A stretch of DNA of 64,000 nucleotides, from assembly GCF_002743255.1 (NCBI RefSeq), contig NZ_PDYY01000004.1, forward strand, positions 186,001 through 250,000, written 5' to 3'. Shown here piece by piece: positions 22,700-34,716 of this stretch. The notes beneath the pieces were generated by a model that searched no databases, had not been told where the DNA came from, and saw only the letters and a list, made by a program, of their open reading frames with translations. Source of the stretch: Sporosarcina sp. P2 (GTDB lineage: Bacteria; Bacillota; Bacilli; Bacillales_A; Planococcaceae). Numbering within the stretch: position 1 is the first letter of the stretch; every line of letters starts with the position of its first letter. A program made the translations under genes and the position numbers.

Positions 22700-23725
22700 A
22701 TGATTCAACTAACAAACGTTCATAAAAAGTTCCAATTGAACCGTTCAGAAATTGTCGCGGTAGATGACGTGACATTATCCATCAAAGAGGGAGAAATTTT
22801 CGGCGTCATCGGGTACAGTGGGGCAGGAAAGAGTACATTAATTCGACTATTGAACGGTCTTGAAACGCCTACGTCCGGCAGTATCATGATTCACGGACAA
22901 GAAATGACTTCATTACAAGGTGCTGGCCTTCGGAATGCGCGTCAGAAAATCAGCATGATCTTCCAGCACTTTAACTTACTGTGGTCTAGAACAGTAGAAG
23001 AGAATATCATGTTTCCTCTCGAAATTGCTGGCGTAAAGAAATCGGCACGTAAGCAAAAAGTGAAGGAATTGATCGATCTCGTTGGATTGACAGGTCGAGA
23101 ACAGGCGTATCCATCGCAATTATCAGGTGGTCAGAAGCAACGTGTCGGCATTGCGCGCGCACTTGCAAATGATCCTGAAGTCTTACTCTGTGATGAAGCG
23201 ACGTCCGCACTAGATCCAGAGACGACGAATGCGATTCTTGATTTACTAACAGATATTAATGAGCGTCTTGGACTAACGATTGTGTTGATTACGCATGAAA
23301 TGCACGTCATCCGGAAGATCTGTCATCGCGTGGCGGTCATGGAAGCGGGGAAAGTCGTGGAAATGGGCAATGTACTAGATGTCTTCCAATCCCCACAAGC
23401 GGATATTACAAAGCGTTTCATTTCACAAGTAACCGATACCGGCGATACGGACGCAGCGATGGCACATTTACAGCAAGAGTCGCCTCATGGCAAGTTGATC
23501 AAGCTAGCTTTCATTGGCGAACGTACTGAGCAGCCGGTGCTTGCTGAATTAATCCGCAAATTCCCAATTGATGTCAACATCGTGCAAGGAAATATTTCGA
23601 CAACACGTGACGGCGCATACGGCACACTCGTCTTGCAACTAGTAGGGGACGTGGCGGTTATAGAGGAAGCAATTGCTTTCCTGGATGCCAATGAAGTGAA
23701 GACGGAGGTGCTGATCCATGATTGA
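22700..23725 (+). CDS. metN: methionine ABC transporter ATP-binding protein
   Basis: A protein of 341 residues, equal to B. subtilis MetN. It starts at the ATG at 22700, 8 bp after AAGGTGG; a GTG at 22688 overlaps that site. Walker A is GYSGAGKSTLIRLLNG, the signature is YPSQLSGGQKQRVGIARAL, and Walker B is VLLCDEATSALDPET. The C-terminal ~85 residues form the NIL (ACT-like) domain that binds methionine and inhibits transport. It powers D/L-methionine import. An S-box riboswitch upstream controls it, and it overlaps the permease gene by 8 bp. Confidence 0.95.
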   Translation: MIQLTNVHKKFQLNRSEIVAVDDVTLSIKEGEIFGVIGYSGAGKSTLIRLLNGLETPTSGSIMIHGQEMTSLQGAGLRNARQKISMIFQHFNLLWSRTVEENIMFPLEIAGVKKSARKQKVKELIDLVGLTGREQAYPSQLSGGQKQRVGIARALANDPEVLLCDEATSALDPETTNAILDLLTDINERLGLTIVLITHEMHVIRKICHRVAVMEAGKVVEMGNVLDVFQSPQADITKRFISQVTDTGDTDAAMAHLQQESPHGKLIKLAFIGERTEQPVLAELIRKFPIDVNIVQGNISTTRDGAYGTLVLQLVGDVAVIEEAIAFLDANEVKTEVLIHD

Positions 23726-24386
23726 GCAATGGTTCCCAAACGTGAATTGGGATAAAATGTGGGAAGCAACAGGTGAGACGCTTTATATGTCGGCTTACTC
23801 CACGTTCTTTACATTTGTCTTAGGTATCGCACTTGGTTTGTTGTTGTTTTTAACAAGTCCAGGGCAGTTATGGGCGAATAAAATCACCAATGTCTTTACA
23901 GGCGCCTTCGTGAATATATTCCGGTCGATTCCGTTTATCATTTTGATTATTTTATTAATTCCATTTACAAAATTATTATTCGACAGTATGCGTGGACCGA
24001 ATGCCGCATTACCCGCATTAATTATCGGTGCCGCTCCATTTTATGGCCGTATGGTATTGATTGCATTGCAGGAAATCGATAAAGGGGTTATCGAAGCAGC
24101 GCGTTCCATGGGGGCTAAAACGTCCACAATCATTTTCAAAGTTTTGTTACCAGAATCCATGCCAGCACTAGTCTCCGGAATTACGGTAACTTCGATTGCG
24201 CTCGTCGGATATACCGCGATGGCAGGTGTGATCGGTGCAGGCGGACTAGGTACGCTCGCGTATTTGGAAGGGTTCCAGCGGAGTCGGGAAGATGTCACGT
24301 TAATGGCAACGATTCTAGTATTGATTATCGTATTTATCATTCAATTTATTGGTGATTTCATTACAAAACGTTTGGACAAGCGATAA
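23718..24386 (+). CDS. metI: methionine ABC transporter permease
   Basis: A protein of 222 residues with about five membrane spans. The inner-membrane EAA loop that docks on MetN is IEAARSMGAKTSTIIFKVLL. It belongs to the MetI/MetP family. The coding region begins 8 bp before metN ends, so translation is coupled. It forms the channel of the MetNIQ importer. Confidence 0.95.
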   Translation: MIEQWFPNVNWDKMWEATGETLYMSAYSTFFTFVLGIALGLLLFLTSPGQLWANKITNVFTGAFVNIFRSIPFIILIILLIPFTKLLFDSMRGPNAALPALIIGAAPFYGRMVLIALQEIDKGVIEAARSMGAKTSTIIFKVLLPESMPALVSGITVTSIALVGYTAMAGVIGAGGLGTLAYLEGFQRSREDVTLMATILVLIIVFIIQFIGDFITKRLDKR

Positions 24387-24451
24387 TAGGATTTTCAGGG
24401 AAACCTGTTAACCATAGAAATATTCTATAATAGAAAGGGAGAAATGTGGAT

Positions 24452-25309
24452 ATGAAGAAATTTTTATTCGGTCTATTCGCAGCAGTACTAGTGCTTGCAT
24501 TGGCTGCTTGCGGATCGAAAGACGAAGGTAGCAAAGATAATGCAGCGCCAGATGTAGATGAAGCAGGGAAAGGCGAGAAAACGTCTTTGGTAGTCGGTGC
24601 ATCTAACACACCACACGCAATCATTTTGGAAGAAGCTAAGCCATTATTAGCTGAAAAAGGCTATGATTTAACAATCGAGACTTACACAGATTATGTACTG
24701 CCAAACAAAGATTTGGACGAAGGTACACTGGATGCGAACTATTTCCAACACATCCCTTATCTTGAGAGCCAAATTGCCGATTTCGGTTATGACTTCGTCA
24801 ATGCAGGCGCTATTCACATCGAGCCGATCGGTGTATATTCTAAGAAATATAAGTCGTTGGAAGAACTTCCCGACGGAGCGACGATCTTAATCAGTAACTC
24901 TGTTGCGGATCACGGTCGAGTACTTTCTATGCTTGAAGAAAAAGGATTGATCAAGCTAGCGGATGACGTGGAAAAAGTAAAAGCTGAAGTAGGCGATATC
25001 GTAGAAAATCCAAAGAACTTGGAGTTTGATGCGAACTACGAAGCAGCGTTAATGCCTCAGTTGTATAATAACGATGAAGGCGATGCATTATTAATCAACT
25101 CCAACTTCGCTATCGATGCGGGGTTAAATCCAATGGAAGATGCGATCGCATTGGAAGATAAAGAGTCTCCATATGTTAACGTAATTGCTGTGAAGAGCGG
25201 CAACGAAGACAGCGATGCTATCAAAGCATTGGTAGAAGTATTGACTTCAGAGCAAATTCAAGATTTCATTTTGAATGAGTGGTCTGGATCAGTTGTTCCT
25301 GTAAAATAA
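24452..25309 (+). CDS. metQ: methionine ABC transporter substrate-binding lipoprotein
   Basis: A protein of 285 residues from the ATG at 24452, about 10 bp after GGGAG; the earlier in-frame GTG at 24446 is less well spaced. The signal peptide ends in the lipobox LALAACGSK, so the mature protein is a membrane-anchored binding protein. NLPA/MetQ family segments include SLVVGASNTPHAIILEEAKP, TLDANYFQHIPYLES and NSVADHGRVLSMLEEKG. It captures methionine for MetNI. Third gene of the operon, followed by a strong terminator. Confidence 0.95.
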   Translation: MKKFLFGLFAAVLVLALAACGSKDEGSKDNAAPDVDEAGKGEKTSLVVGASNTPHAIILEEAKPLLAEKGYDLTIETYTDYVLPNKDLDEGTLDANYFQHIPYLESQIADFGYDFVNAGAIHIEPIGVYSKKYKSLEELPDGATILISNSVADHGRVLSMLEEKGLIKLADDVEKVKAEVGDIVENPKNLEFDANYEAALMPQLYNNDEGDALLINSNFAIDAGLNPMEDAIALEDKESPYVNVIAVKSGNEDSDAIKALVEVLTSEQIQDFILNEWSGSVVPVK

Positions 25310-25319
25310 TACAATGAAC

Positions 25320-25350
25320 GCCGGTAGCTATCGCAGCTGCCGGCTTTTTT
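25320..25350 (+). terminator. terminator of the met operon
   Basis: GCCGGTAGCT and AGCTGCCGGC arms (one mismatch), then TTTTTT. Confidence 0.9.
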
Positions 25351-25402
25351 AATTGTATGCTTGGTGGGTGTGTTGGAGTGGTTGCTGCATGTTGGCGGAG
25401 AT

Positions 25403-25494
25403 TGGCTCAATGTGTGGTCTATCCGCTCTATCTGGCGCGTGACCCGCTTAATGCGCTGGTCTATCCGCTCTATCCCGCGCGAGCCCCGCTCAAT
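25403..25494. repeat. five-unit degenerate tandem repeat, 21-bp period (second locus)
   Basis: CCGCTCTAT/CCGCTTAAT/CCGCTCAAT 9-mers start at 25423, 25444, 25465 and 25486, each followed by 12 variable bases. A first, 20-bp unit (GGCTCAAT) begins about 25403. Spacers alternate (..GGTCTAT, then ..GCGCG...), giving a 42-bp superperiod. The consensus is the same as at 13938-14076, 11 kb away. The remaining parts of the 25310-25676 gap hold the met terminator and the leader of the symporter gene. Confidence 0.85.
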
Positions 25495-25676
25495 GTGCTT
25501 TCGTGTTCACACAATCCACCCTATCCAATTTCCAAACTACACCACCAAATCCACTTCCTAACAACCCGCAAGAAAAACATCACATAAATCTAAATAAAAT
25601 CTTCTTTATTCAATCGACTTGTGATAAAGTTGATTTTGTTTGAGTAATACATATGTGTATTTGAGGAGGACGTATT

Positions 25677-26858
25677 GTGAAGTTTAAATTAGGGCTCATT
25701 TGGCGAATTCTCATCGCCATTGGGCTGGCGATCGGACTGGGTTTAGTATTGCCGTTGATCCATGAAGGATTTGCGCATTGGTTCGTTCGTTTAGCAGCTA
25801 CTTTTAATATGTTATTCGGTGGATTCTTGAACTTTATCGTTCCGCTGATTATCATTGCGTTTATCGCACCAAGTATTGCAAAACTTGGCGCAGGTTCCGG
25901 AAAATTACTTGGCATGTCTGCTGCATTTGCGTATGGATCTACGGTTATTGCGGGATTGCTTGCGTATGTTGTAGCAATAAATATTTTGCCGAACTTTATT
26001 CGTCCAGCGACGAAGACGGACGTTGCAGAAGGCGCACGTGAAGCGGGAGTAGCGTTCTTCGAAATGGAAATGGATCCGGTGATGGGGATCATGACTGCTT
26101 TGCTATTGGCATTCGTGCTTGGCATTGGAATGGCGGCGATTAATGGGAAGACGATGATGTCGTTCTTCGATGAGTTTAATTTAATTATCGATAAAGTCAT
26201 ATCTGTCGTCATCATTCCATTATTACCTTTCCATATTTTCGGAATTTTCCTGAATATGACGTATACAGGTGAAGTGGCAAATGTACTTTCAGTCTTTGTA
26301 TTTGTTTTCATCATGATTATTATTCTTCATTTGACCATGCTGACATTCCAGTACACAGTGGCGGGTACGTTAAACAAACGGAATCCGTTCGTGTTAATGA
26401 AAACGATGCTGCCAGCGTATTTGACAGCGATCGGAACGCAGTCATCTGCTGCAACGATTCCGGTTACGCTGCGTCAGGCAAAAAAGACGGGTGCTTCGGA
26501 GCGTGTAACGGACTTCGCGGTTCCATTATTCGCAACTATCCACTTGTCAGGTAGTACGATTACGATTGTTTCATGTTCGATTGGTGTTATGCTGATGAAC
26601 GGTTTTGATGTAAGTTTTGGTTCGTATTTACAATTTATCTTTATGTTAGGTGTTACGATGATCGCCGCTCCTGGTGTACCGGGTGGCGCAGTTGTCGCGG
26701 CAACTGGACTTCTAACGACTATGCTTGGATTCAGTGATGGCATGGTAGCATTGATGATTGCACTCTATTTAGCGCAAGATAGTTTCGGAACAGCAACGAA
26801 CGTTACAGGTGACGGCGCGCTTGCGATGATCGTCGACCGTTTCACTAAAAAAGTATAG
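25677..26858 (+). CDS. dicarboxylate/amino acid:cation symporter (DAACS, SDF family)
   Basis: A protein of 393 residues with the eight-helix, two-hairpin glutamate-transporter fold. The conserved re-entrant hairpin motif is TAIGTQSSAATIPVTLRQA (serine-rich SSAAT), followed by ATIHLSGSTITIVSC and, in HP2, GAPGVPGGAVVAATGLL-like residues. It imports an acidic or neutral amino acid or dicarboxylate with Na+ or H+; the substrate is not determined. GTG start at 25677 after GGAGGAC. It is a single-gene unit with its own terminator. Confidence 0.88.
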   Translation: MKFKLGLIWRILIAIGLAIGLGLVLPLIHEGFAHWFVRLAATFNMLFGGFLNFIVPLIIIAFIAPSIAKLGAGSGKLLGMSAAFAYGSTVIAGLLAYVVAINILPNFIRPATKTDVAEGAREAGVAFFEMEMDPVMGIMTALLLAFVLGIGMAAINGKTMMSFFDEFNLIIDKVISVVIIPLLPFHIFGIFLNMTYTGEVANVLSVFVFVFIMIIILHLTMLTFQYTVAGTLNKRNPFVLMKTMLPAYLTAIGTQSSAATIPVTLRQAKKTGASERVTDFAVPLFATIHLSGSTITIVSCSIGVMLMNGFDVSFGSYLQFIFMLGVTMIAAPGVPGGAVVAATGLLTTMLGFSDGMVALMIALYLAQDSFGTATNVTGDGALAMIVDRFTKKV

Positions 26859-26869
26859 AGTAGTAGAAA

Positions 26870-26896
26870 AGTCGGTTACTTGACCGGCTTTTTTTC
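26870..26896 (+). terminator. terminator after the DAACS symporter
   Basis: AGTCGGT and ACCGGCT arms (one G-T pair), 6-nt loop, then TTTTTT. Confidence 0.8.
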
Positions 26897-27032
26897 TTTC
26901 TAATTCTTATGTACTAAGAACTGGTTTATTCTCATTCACTAGTTGTCAAATGAAAAATACATATCGTGAAAAATATAACCATCCGCGTAGTTGTAATGAA
27001 ATTAGCCAATATGTGTAATGTTTCTTAAAGAT

Positions 27033-27061
27033 TTGCAACCCAATCGAATATGGGTTAAGAT
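27033..27061 (+). promoter_or_regulatory. suf operon promoter with internal dyad
   Basis: TTGCAA and TAAGAT are separated by 17 bp. Between them AACCCA and TGGGTT (27037-27042 and 27051-27056) form an inverted repeat with an 8-bp centre, placed to occlude RNA polymerase if bound. Confidence 0.45.
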
Positions 27062-27125
27062 TAGAATGATACTAAATAGAGAATGGATCATAACCATTCA
27101 ACGCGATCATACTGGAGGTATTGGA

Positions 27126-27905
27126 ATGGCAATTTTGGAAATTAAAGATCTTCATGTCCGAATTGAGGACAAAGAAATCTTAAAAGGTGTTACCTTAACA
27201 ATAAATACAAATGAGATCCATGCAATCATGGGTCCAAATGGTACGGGGAAATCCACGCTTGCATCAGCAATCATGGGTCACCCGAAATATGAAGTTACTT
27301 CCGGATCCATTATGCTTGATGGTGAAGACGTATTAGCAATGGAAGTAGATGAGCGTGCGAGAGCCGGTCTATTCCTAGCTATGCAATATCCAAGTGAAAT
27401 CACTGGCGTAACGAACGCAGATTTCCTCCGTTCTGGAGTGAACGCACGTCGTGAAGAAGGCGATGAGATTTCTTTGATGAAATTTATTCGTGAAATGGAT
27501 AGCAAGATGGAAGTTCTTGAAATGGAAGAAGATATGGCCACTCGTTATTTGAATGAAGGTTTCTCAGGTGGAGAGAAAAAGCGTAATGAAATTCTCCAAC
27601 TTATGATGTTGAAGCCAAAGTTCGCAGTACTTGACGAGATTGACTCAGGTCTGGATATCGACGCATTGAAAATTGTTTCTAACGGAATCAACCAAATGCG
27701 CGGCGAAGGTTTCGGTTGCTTAATTATCACTCACTACCAACGTTTGTTGGATTACATCGAGCCAGATAAAGTGCATATCATCATGCAAGGTAAAATCGTT
27801 AAAACGGGTGGTTCAGAACTAGCCAAGAAACTTGAAGTTGAAGGATACGACTGGATCAAAGAAGAACTAGGTATCGAAGACGAAACTGTTGGACAAGAAG
27901 CATAA
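27126..27905 (+). CDS. sufC: Fe-S cluster assembly ATPase SufC
   Basis: A protein of 259 residues from the ATG at 27126, with TGGAGG just upstream; a longer frame from 27018 runs through the promoter region and is rejected. Walker A is [18 protein letters not shown], the signature region is [17 protein letters not shown], and Walker B is [17 protein letters not shown]. SufC is the ABC-type ATPase of the SufBCD scaffold that builds Fe-S clusters. First gene of sufCDSUB, in the same order as B. subtilis. Confidence 0.97.
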   Translation: MAILEIKDLHVRIEDKEILKGVTLTINTNEIHAIMGPNGTGKSTLASAIMGHPKYEVTSGSIMLDGEDVLAMEVDERARAGLFLAMQYPSEITGVTNADFLRSGVNARREEGDEISLMKFIREMDSKMEVLEMEEDMATRYLNEGFSGGEKKRNEILQLMMLKPKFAVLDEIDSGLDIDALKIVSNGINQMRGEGFGCLIITHYQRLLDYIEPDKVHIIMQGKIVKTGGSELAKKLEVEGYDWIKEELGIEDETVGQEA

Positions 27906-27923
27906 GAAAGGGGACGACTCAAA

Positions 27924-30887
<2,964 letters not shown>

Positions 30888-30929
30888 CCTTGGCCATAGT
30901 ACGAGCAATTATGGAACGGAGGAATAATA

Positions 30930-32327
30930 ATGGCAAAACAAATGCCGGAAATCGGCGATTACAAATACGGTTTCCATGACAAAGACGTTTCTGTGTTCCG
31001 TTCAGAGCGTGGATTGACACGTGAGATAGTGGAAGAAATTTCGGCAATGAAAGAAGAACCACAGTGGATGTTGGATTACCGTTTGAAATCTCTTGAGATT
31101 TTTTACAATAAGCCAATGCCACAATGGGGCGGAGACTTGAATTCATTGAAGTTTGATGAAATCACGTACTACGTAAAACCATCTGAAGGTGCAGAAACTT
31201 CTTGGGATGAAGTACCTGAAGAAATCAAGCGTACGTTTGATAAACTAGGTATTCCTGAAGCAGAACAAAAATACTTGGCAGGTGTCTCTGCACAGTATGA
31301 ATCTGAAGTTGTTTACCACAATATGAAAGAAGAACTAACAGATCTAGGAATTGTCTTTAAAGACACGGATTCTGCACTTCGTGAAAACGAAGAGTTGTTC
31401 AAACAATATTGGGGTACGGTTATACCCAACTCAGATAATAAATTCTCAGCGTTAAACTCTGCTGTATGGTCTGGTGGATCATTTATCTATGTACCACCTG
31501 GCGTAAAAGTAGAAACACCGCTACAAGCTTATTTCCGTATTAACTCGGAAAATATGGGTCAGTTCGAGCGGACGATGATCATCGTAGACGAAGGCGCAAG
31601 CGTTCACTACGTAGAAGGTTGTACAGCACCTGTTTACACAACAAACTCACTACACAGTGCGGTTGTTGAAATCATCATCAAAAAAGATGCATATTGCCGT
31701 TATACAACAATCCAAAACTGGGCGAACAACGTCTACAACTTGGTAACGAAGCGTGCAGTATGTGAAGAGAATGCGACAATGGAATGGATTGATGGCAACA
31801 TTGGTTCTAAATTGACGATGAAATACCCAGCAGTCATCCTAAAGGGTGAAGGCTCACGCGGTTTGACACTATCTATCGCATTAGCAGGTAAAGGACAGCA
31901 CCAGGATGCCGGCGCGAAAATGATGCACTTGGCACCTAACACGTCTTCTACTATTGTTTCGAAATCTATCTCTCAACACGGCGGAAAAGTAACGTATCGC
32001 GGAGTTGTCCACTTCGGACGCAATGCGGACGGAGCTCGTGCCAACATTGAGTGTGATACGTTGATCATGGATAAACTATCTACTTCAGATACGATTCCAT
32101 ACAATGAAATCTTGAATAACAATATTTCATTGGAACACGAAGCAAAAGTTTCAAAAGTTTCCGAAGAGCAGCTCTTCTATTTGATGAGCCGTGGTATTCC
32201 TGAATTGGAAGCAACAGAAATGATTGTTATGGGCTTCATCGAGCCATTTACAAAAGAACTACCGATGGAATATGCGGTAGAGATGAACCGTTTGATCAAG
32301 TTCGAGATGGAAGGTAGTATTGGGTAA
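30930..32327 (+). CDS. sufB: Fe-S cluster assembly scaffold SufB
   Basis: A protein of 465 residues, the expected length. Diagnostic SufB regions are [40 protein letters not shown] (with a conserved Cys) and [20 protein letters not shown]. It is the core scaffold on which clusters form with SufC and SufD. Last gene of the operon, 42 bp after sufU, with ACGGAGG upstream and a strong terminator downstream. Confidence 0.97.
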   Translation: MAKQMPEIGDYKYGFHDKDVSVFRSERGLTREIVEEISAMKEEPQWMLDYRLKSLEIFYNKPMPQWGGDLNSLKFDEITYYVKPSEGAETSWDEVPEEIKRTFDKLGIPEAEQKYLAGVSAQYESEVVYHNMKEELTDLGIVFKDTDSALRENEELFKQYWGTVIPNSDNKFSALNSAVWSGGSFIYVPPGVKVETPLQAYFRINSENMGQFERTMIIVDEGASVHYVEGCTAPVYTTNSLHSAVVEIIIKKDAYCRYTTIQNWANNVYNLVTKRAVCEENATMEWIDGNIGSKLTMKYPAVILKGEGSRGLTLSIALAGKGQHQDAGAKMMHLAPNTSSTIVSKSISQHGGKVTYRGVVHFGRNADGARANIECDTLIMDKLSTSDTIPYNEILNNNISLEHEAKVSKVSEEQLFYLMSRGIPELEATEMIVMGFIEPFTKELPMEYAVEMNRLIKFEMEGSIG

Positions 32328-32376
32328 GCGTTGAAATATCAGCGTTTATGCGATATTCCTAACAGTTGAATAAAGC

Positions 32377-32427
32377 AACGTGCCGATTTCATGCCGATTC
32401 AATTCGGATGGTCGGCACGTTTTGTTT
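32377..32427. terminator. terminator of the suf operon
   Basis: AACGTGCCGA and TCGGCACGTT arms with a smaller internal hairpin, followed by TTGTTTATTT. It also serves the converging thioesterase. Confidence 0.85.
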
Positions 32428-32429
32428 AT

Positions 32430-32846
32430 TTAGCGAACCTTTTTCTCCACAACCGCAATCGTGCATCTCGAAACACTTATTAATTTACCTATCTCATCCG
32501 TGATTTGGATATCCCAGACCATCGATGTGCGCCCTTTATGGAATGGAACGGCAGTAGCAGTGACCACACCATCTTTTTTACCCCGTATATGATTCGCATT
32601 GATTTCTAGTCCTACTGGATAATGCGTCTCGGGATTTAGGTTTAAAGCGGCTGCAATGCTAGCCGCAGTTTCAGCGAGTGCTACTGAAGCGCCTCCATGT
32701 AACAACCCCATAGGTTGAACAGTTTTCGGTCCAACTGGCATTTCACAGACGACTTTGTCAGGATCGAGTTGTGTAAAGGTAATTCCTAAAGCACCTATCA
32801 ATGTCTGTTCCAGATCAATACTATCCAATAAATTAAGTTCTTTCAT
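32430..32846 (-). CDS. hotdog-fold thioesterase (PaaI/4HBT type)
   Basis: A protein of 138 residues from the ATG at 32846. An in-frame ATG at 32864 overlaps the GGAGG used by 32846. The hotdog-fold signature GLLHGGASVALAETAAS contains the conserved HGG, and the rest (VGLEINANHIRGKKDGVV; FHKGRTSMVWDIQI) fits the PaaI/YdiI group, which hydrolyses acyl- or aryl-CoA esters. A 40-bp perfect palindrome lies 26 bp upstream of the start and matches a palindrome at the nitronate monooxygenase promoter, so both are probably controlled by the divergent MarR regulator. Confidence 0.85.
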   Translation of the reverse strand: MKELNLLDSIDLEQTLIGALGITFTQLDPDKVVCEMPVGPKTVQPMGLLHGGASVALAETAASIAAALNLNPETHYPVGLEINANHIRGKKDGVVTATAVPFHKGRTSMVWDIQITDEIGKLISVSRCTIAVVEKKVR

Positions 32847-32872
32847 CCTTTTCTCTACCTCCATTTCACTGA

Positions 32873-32912
32873 TATGCTTCTATTACATGTATATACATGT
32901 AATAGAAGCATA
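32873..32912. promoter_or_regulatory. 40-bp perfect palindrome, probable MarR operator
   Basis: The dyad is perfect over 40 bp, with core TACATGTATATACATGTA at its centre and arms TATGCTTCTAT/ATAGAAGCATA. It lies between the thioesterase start and a possible minus-strand -10 (TAGTAT at 32910-32915). Confidence 0.8.
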
Positions 32913-32938
32913 CTACTAAGTGTGGCGGGAAATCCAGC

Positions 32939-32967
32939 TTTAAAATTTATCCCGGTACATGTACAAT
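32939..32967 (+). promoter_or_regulatory. promoter of the MarR gene with half-size palindrome
   Basis: TTTAAA and TACAAT are separated by 17 bp. GTACATGTAC (32955-32964), a shortened version of the neighbouring palindrome core, overlaps the -10, which would allow autoregulation. Confidence 0.45.
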
Positions 32968-33029
32968 AGAATGAATTGTCGAAGCGGCTAAAACAGTACG
33001 ATCATCATTTTTAGGAAAGAGTGGACATC

Positions 33030-33494
33030 ATGAGAAAAAAATTGGATCAAGAGCAAGCGAATTATATTATTGACGTGTGTGCCAGTGCGAATCTCCGTAC
33101 GGTATCCGGATCACTTACACAACTGTACAATCATCTCTTGAAACCTACTGGATTAAAAATCACCCAATATTATATGCTCGGCAATATTTATACATCGCCG
33201 GATATTTCGATTAGTAAATTAGGTGAGATGATGTTGCTCGATCAAACGACTGTCACGCGTAATTTGAACATTCTAAACGATTCCGGATATGTACAGATCA
33301 AGAGAGCAAAACAGGACTCGCGAACCAAAGTGGTCACGATCACAGAATTAGGGTACGACAAATTAAATGAGGCTACACCGATCTGGGCACAAGTACAGGA
33401 ACAAATTGAAGGATCTATTGGCAAAGCAGAATACATGGACTTACTGAAGAAGTTGAAGGCATTACAGAAAGCGATTGATGAATTCAAAAGTTAA
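33030..33494 (+). CDS. MarR-family transcriptional regulator
   Basis: A protein of 154 residues from the ATG at 33030, 10 bp after AGGAAAG; a GTG at 33021 is closer than a ribosome site allows. It has a winged-helix MarR fold: recognition helix region LGEMMLLDQTTVTRNLNIL and wing YVQIKRAKQDSRTKVVTITE. A Cys at about residue 15 (IIDVCASANLRT) could be redox-sensing, but this is not established. Palindromes with the core TACATGTATATACATGTA occur upstream of both flanking genes, and a shorter one overlaps its own promoter. Confidence 0.9.
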   Translation: MRKKLDQEQANYIIDVCASANLRTVSGSLTQLYNHLLKPTGLKITQYYMLGNIYTSPDISISKLGEMMLLDQTTVTRNLNILNDSGYVQIKRAKQDSRTKVVTITELGYDKLNEATPIWAQVQEQIEGSIGKAEYMDLLKKLKALQKAIDEFKS

Positions 33495-33528
33495 GTAACA
33501 TAAAAATGAATCTCCATTCATAAATTAA

Positions 33529-33575
33529 TTGACAACTTGAAAAAATCAAGTAAAATACATGTATATACATGTATT
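33529..33575 (+). promoter_or_regulatory. nitronate monooxygenase promoter with MarR palindrome
   Basis: A perfect TTGACA (33529) and TAAAAT (33551) are separated by 16 bp. A 22-bp perfect palindrome (33554-33575) with the same core as 32873-32912 overlaps the -10, a typical repression layout. Confidence 0.8.
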
Positions 33576-33672
33576 GAAAATGTAAAGTTTTTGAAACGTC
33601 TTAGTGTATGTTCGTTACAGGAGTACATTTATACGTTTTGAAAGCGCTTACGCTAAAAGGAGAGTGTTTCTA

Positions 33673-34650
33673 ATGAGTTTAGTAGAATGGAAAAAGAGTA
33701 TGAGTCTTCCAGTGATCGCAGCCCCGATGTTCATTATTAGTAATCCTAAGACTGTGATTGAGCAATGTAAAGCAGGAGTAATCGGTTCTATGCCTTCTCT
33801 AAATGCAAGGCCCGTTGCACAATTCGAAGAGTGGTTGATCGAGATTACAGAAGAATTAGCCGACTATAATGCGAAAAATCCCAATAAACCAGCCGCGCCA
33901 TTTGCGATCAACCAAATTGTCCACCGATCCAATGAAAGATTGCAAGAAGATATGGAGCTGTGTGTAAAGTATAAAGTTCCGATCATTATTACATCGCTAG
34001 GCGCCAAAGAAGATGTCTATGAGGCTGCACACAGTTACGGCGGTATTGTATTGCATGATGTGATCAATAATATGTTCGCGAAGAAAGCAATTGAAAAAGG
34101 TGCAGATGGTTTAATTGCAGTAGCTGCAGGAGCGGGAGGGCACGCGGGTCCGAAAAGCCCGTTCGCGCTCGTTCAAGAAATTCGGGAATGGTTTGATGGA
34201 CCACTGGCACTTGGCGGATCTATCGCAACCGGCAGAAGCGTATTGGCAGCCGAAGCCATGGGGGCGGACTTTGCCTACATCGGATCGCCATTCATCGCTA
34301 CTGAAGAAGCGAGAGCCGTTGAAGAGTATAAACAAGCCATCATAGACGCCACTTCCGATGATATCGTGTACAGTAATTATTTCACAGGGGTGCACGGGAA
34401 TTATTTAGCTACGTCCATCCGGGCTTCAGGTTTAGATCCTGATAACTTACCAGAAAGTGATCCAAGTAAAATGAATTTCGGCGGAGATGCAGGTCAAAAA
34501 GCTTGGAAAGATATTTGGGGCTGTGGTCAAGGAATTGGCATCATCGATAAAATTCAACCTACGAAAGAATACGTCGCACAATTAGCACAGCAGTACCAAG
34601 AGGCAAAGGATAAGTTGGTAGGAGATAAAGTGAGCACGGCGAGCACCTAA
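33673..34650 (+). CDS. nitronate monooxygenase (FMN-dependent, NMO/2-nitropropane dioxygenase family)
   Basis: A protein of 325 residues from the ATG at 33673, with AAAGGAGAG upstream. TIM barrel with PVIAAPMFIISNPKTVIEQC at the N-terminus, VAAGAGGHAGPKSPFALVQE, LALGGSIATGRSVLAAEAMG (FMN phosphate binding) and ADFAYIGSPFIATEEA. Family members oxidise alkyl nitronates such as propionate-3-nitronate. It is under a strong TTGACA promoter with a MarR-type palindrome, suggesting induction by a toxic small molecule. Confidence 0.88.
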   Translation: MSLVEWKKSMSLPVIAAPMFIISNPKTVIEQCKAGVIGSMPSLNARPVAQFEEWLIEITEELADYNAKNPNKPAAPFAINQIVHRSNERLQEDMELCVKYKVPIIITSLGAKEDVYEAAHSYGGIVLHDVINNMFAKKAIEKGADGLIAVAAGAGGHAGPKSPFALVQEIREWFDGPLALGGSIATGRSVLAAEAMGADFAYIGSPFIATEEARAVEEYKQAIIDATSDDIVYSNYFTGVHGNYLATSIRASGLDPDNLPESDPSKMNFGGDAGQKAWKDIWGCGQGIGIIDKIQPTKEYVAQLAQQYQEAKDKLVGDKVSTAST

Positions 34651-34670
34651 TAAAGAAAAGAATCATGATA

Positions 34671-34709
34671 AAAACAAGTATGTCCATCCAGACACGCTTG
34701 TTTTTTATT
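34671..34709 (+). terminator. terminator after the nitronate monooxygenase
   Basis: AAACAAG..TGTC and GACA..CTTGTTT arms, then TTTTATTT. Confidence 0.85.
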
Positions 34710-34716
34710 TGCCTGC

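Noticed and set aside
25357..25587. Frames of 66-76 codons after metQ
   Set aside because: Produced by the 21-bp period array, which is a multiple of three; no ribosome site.
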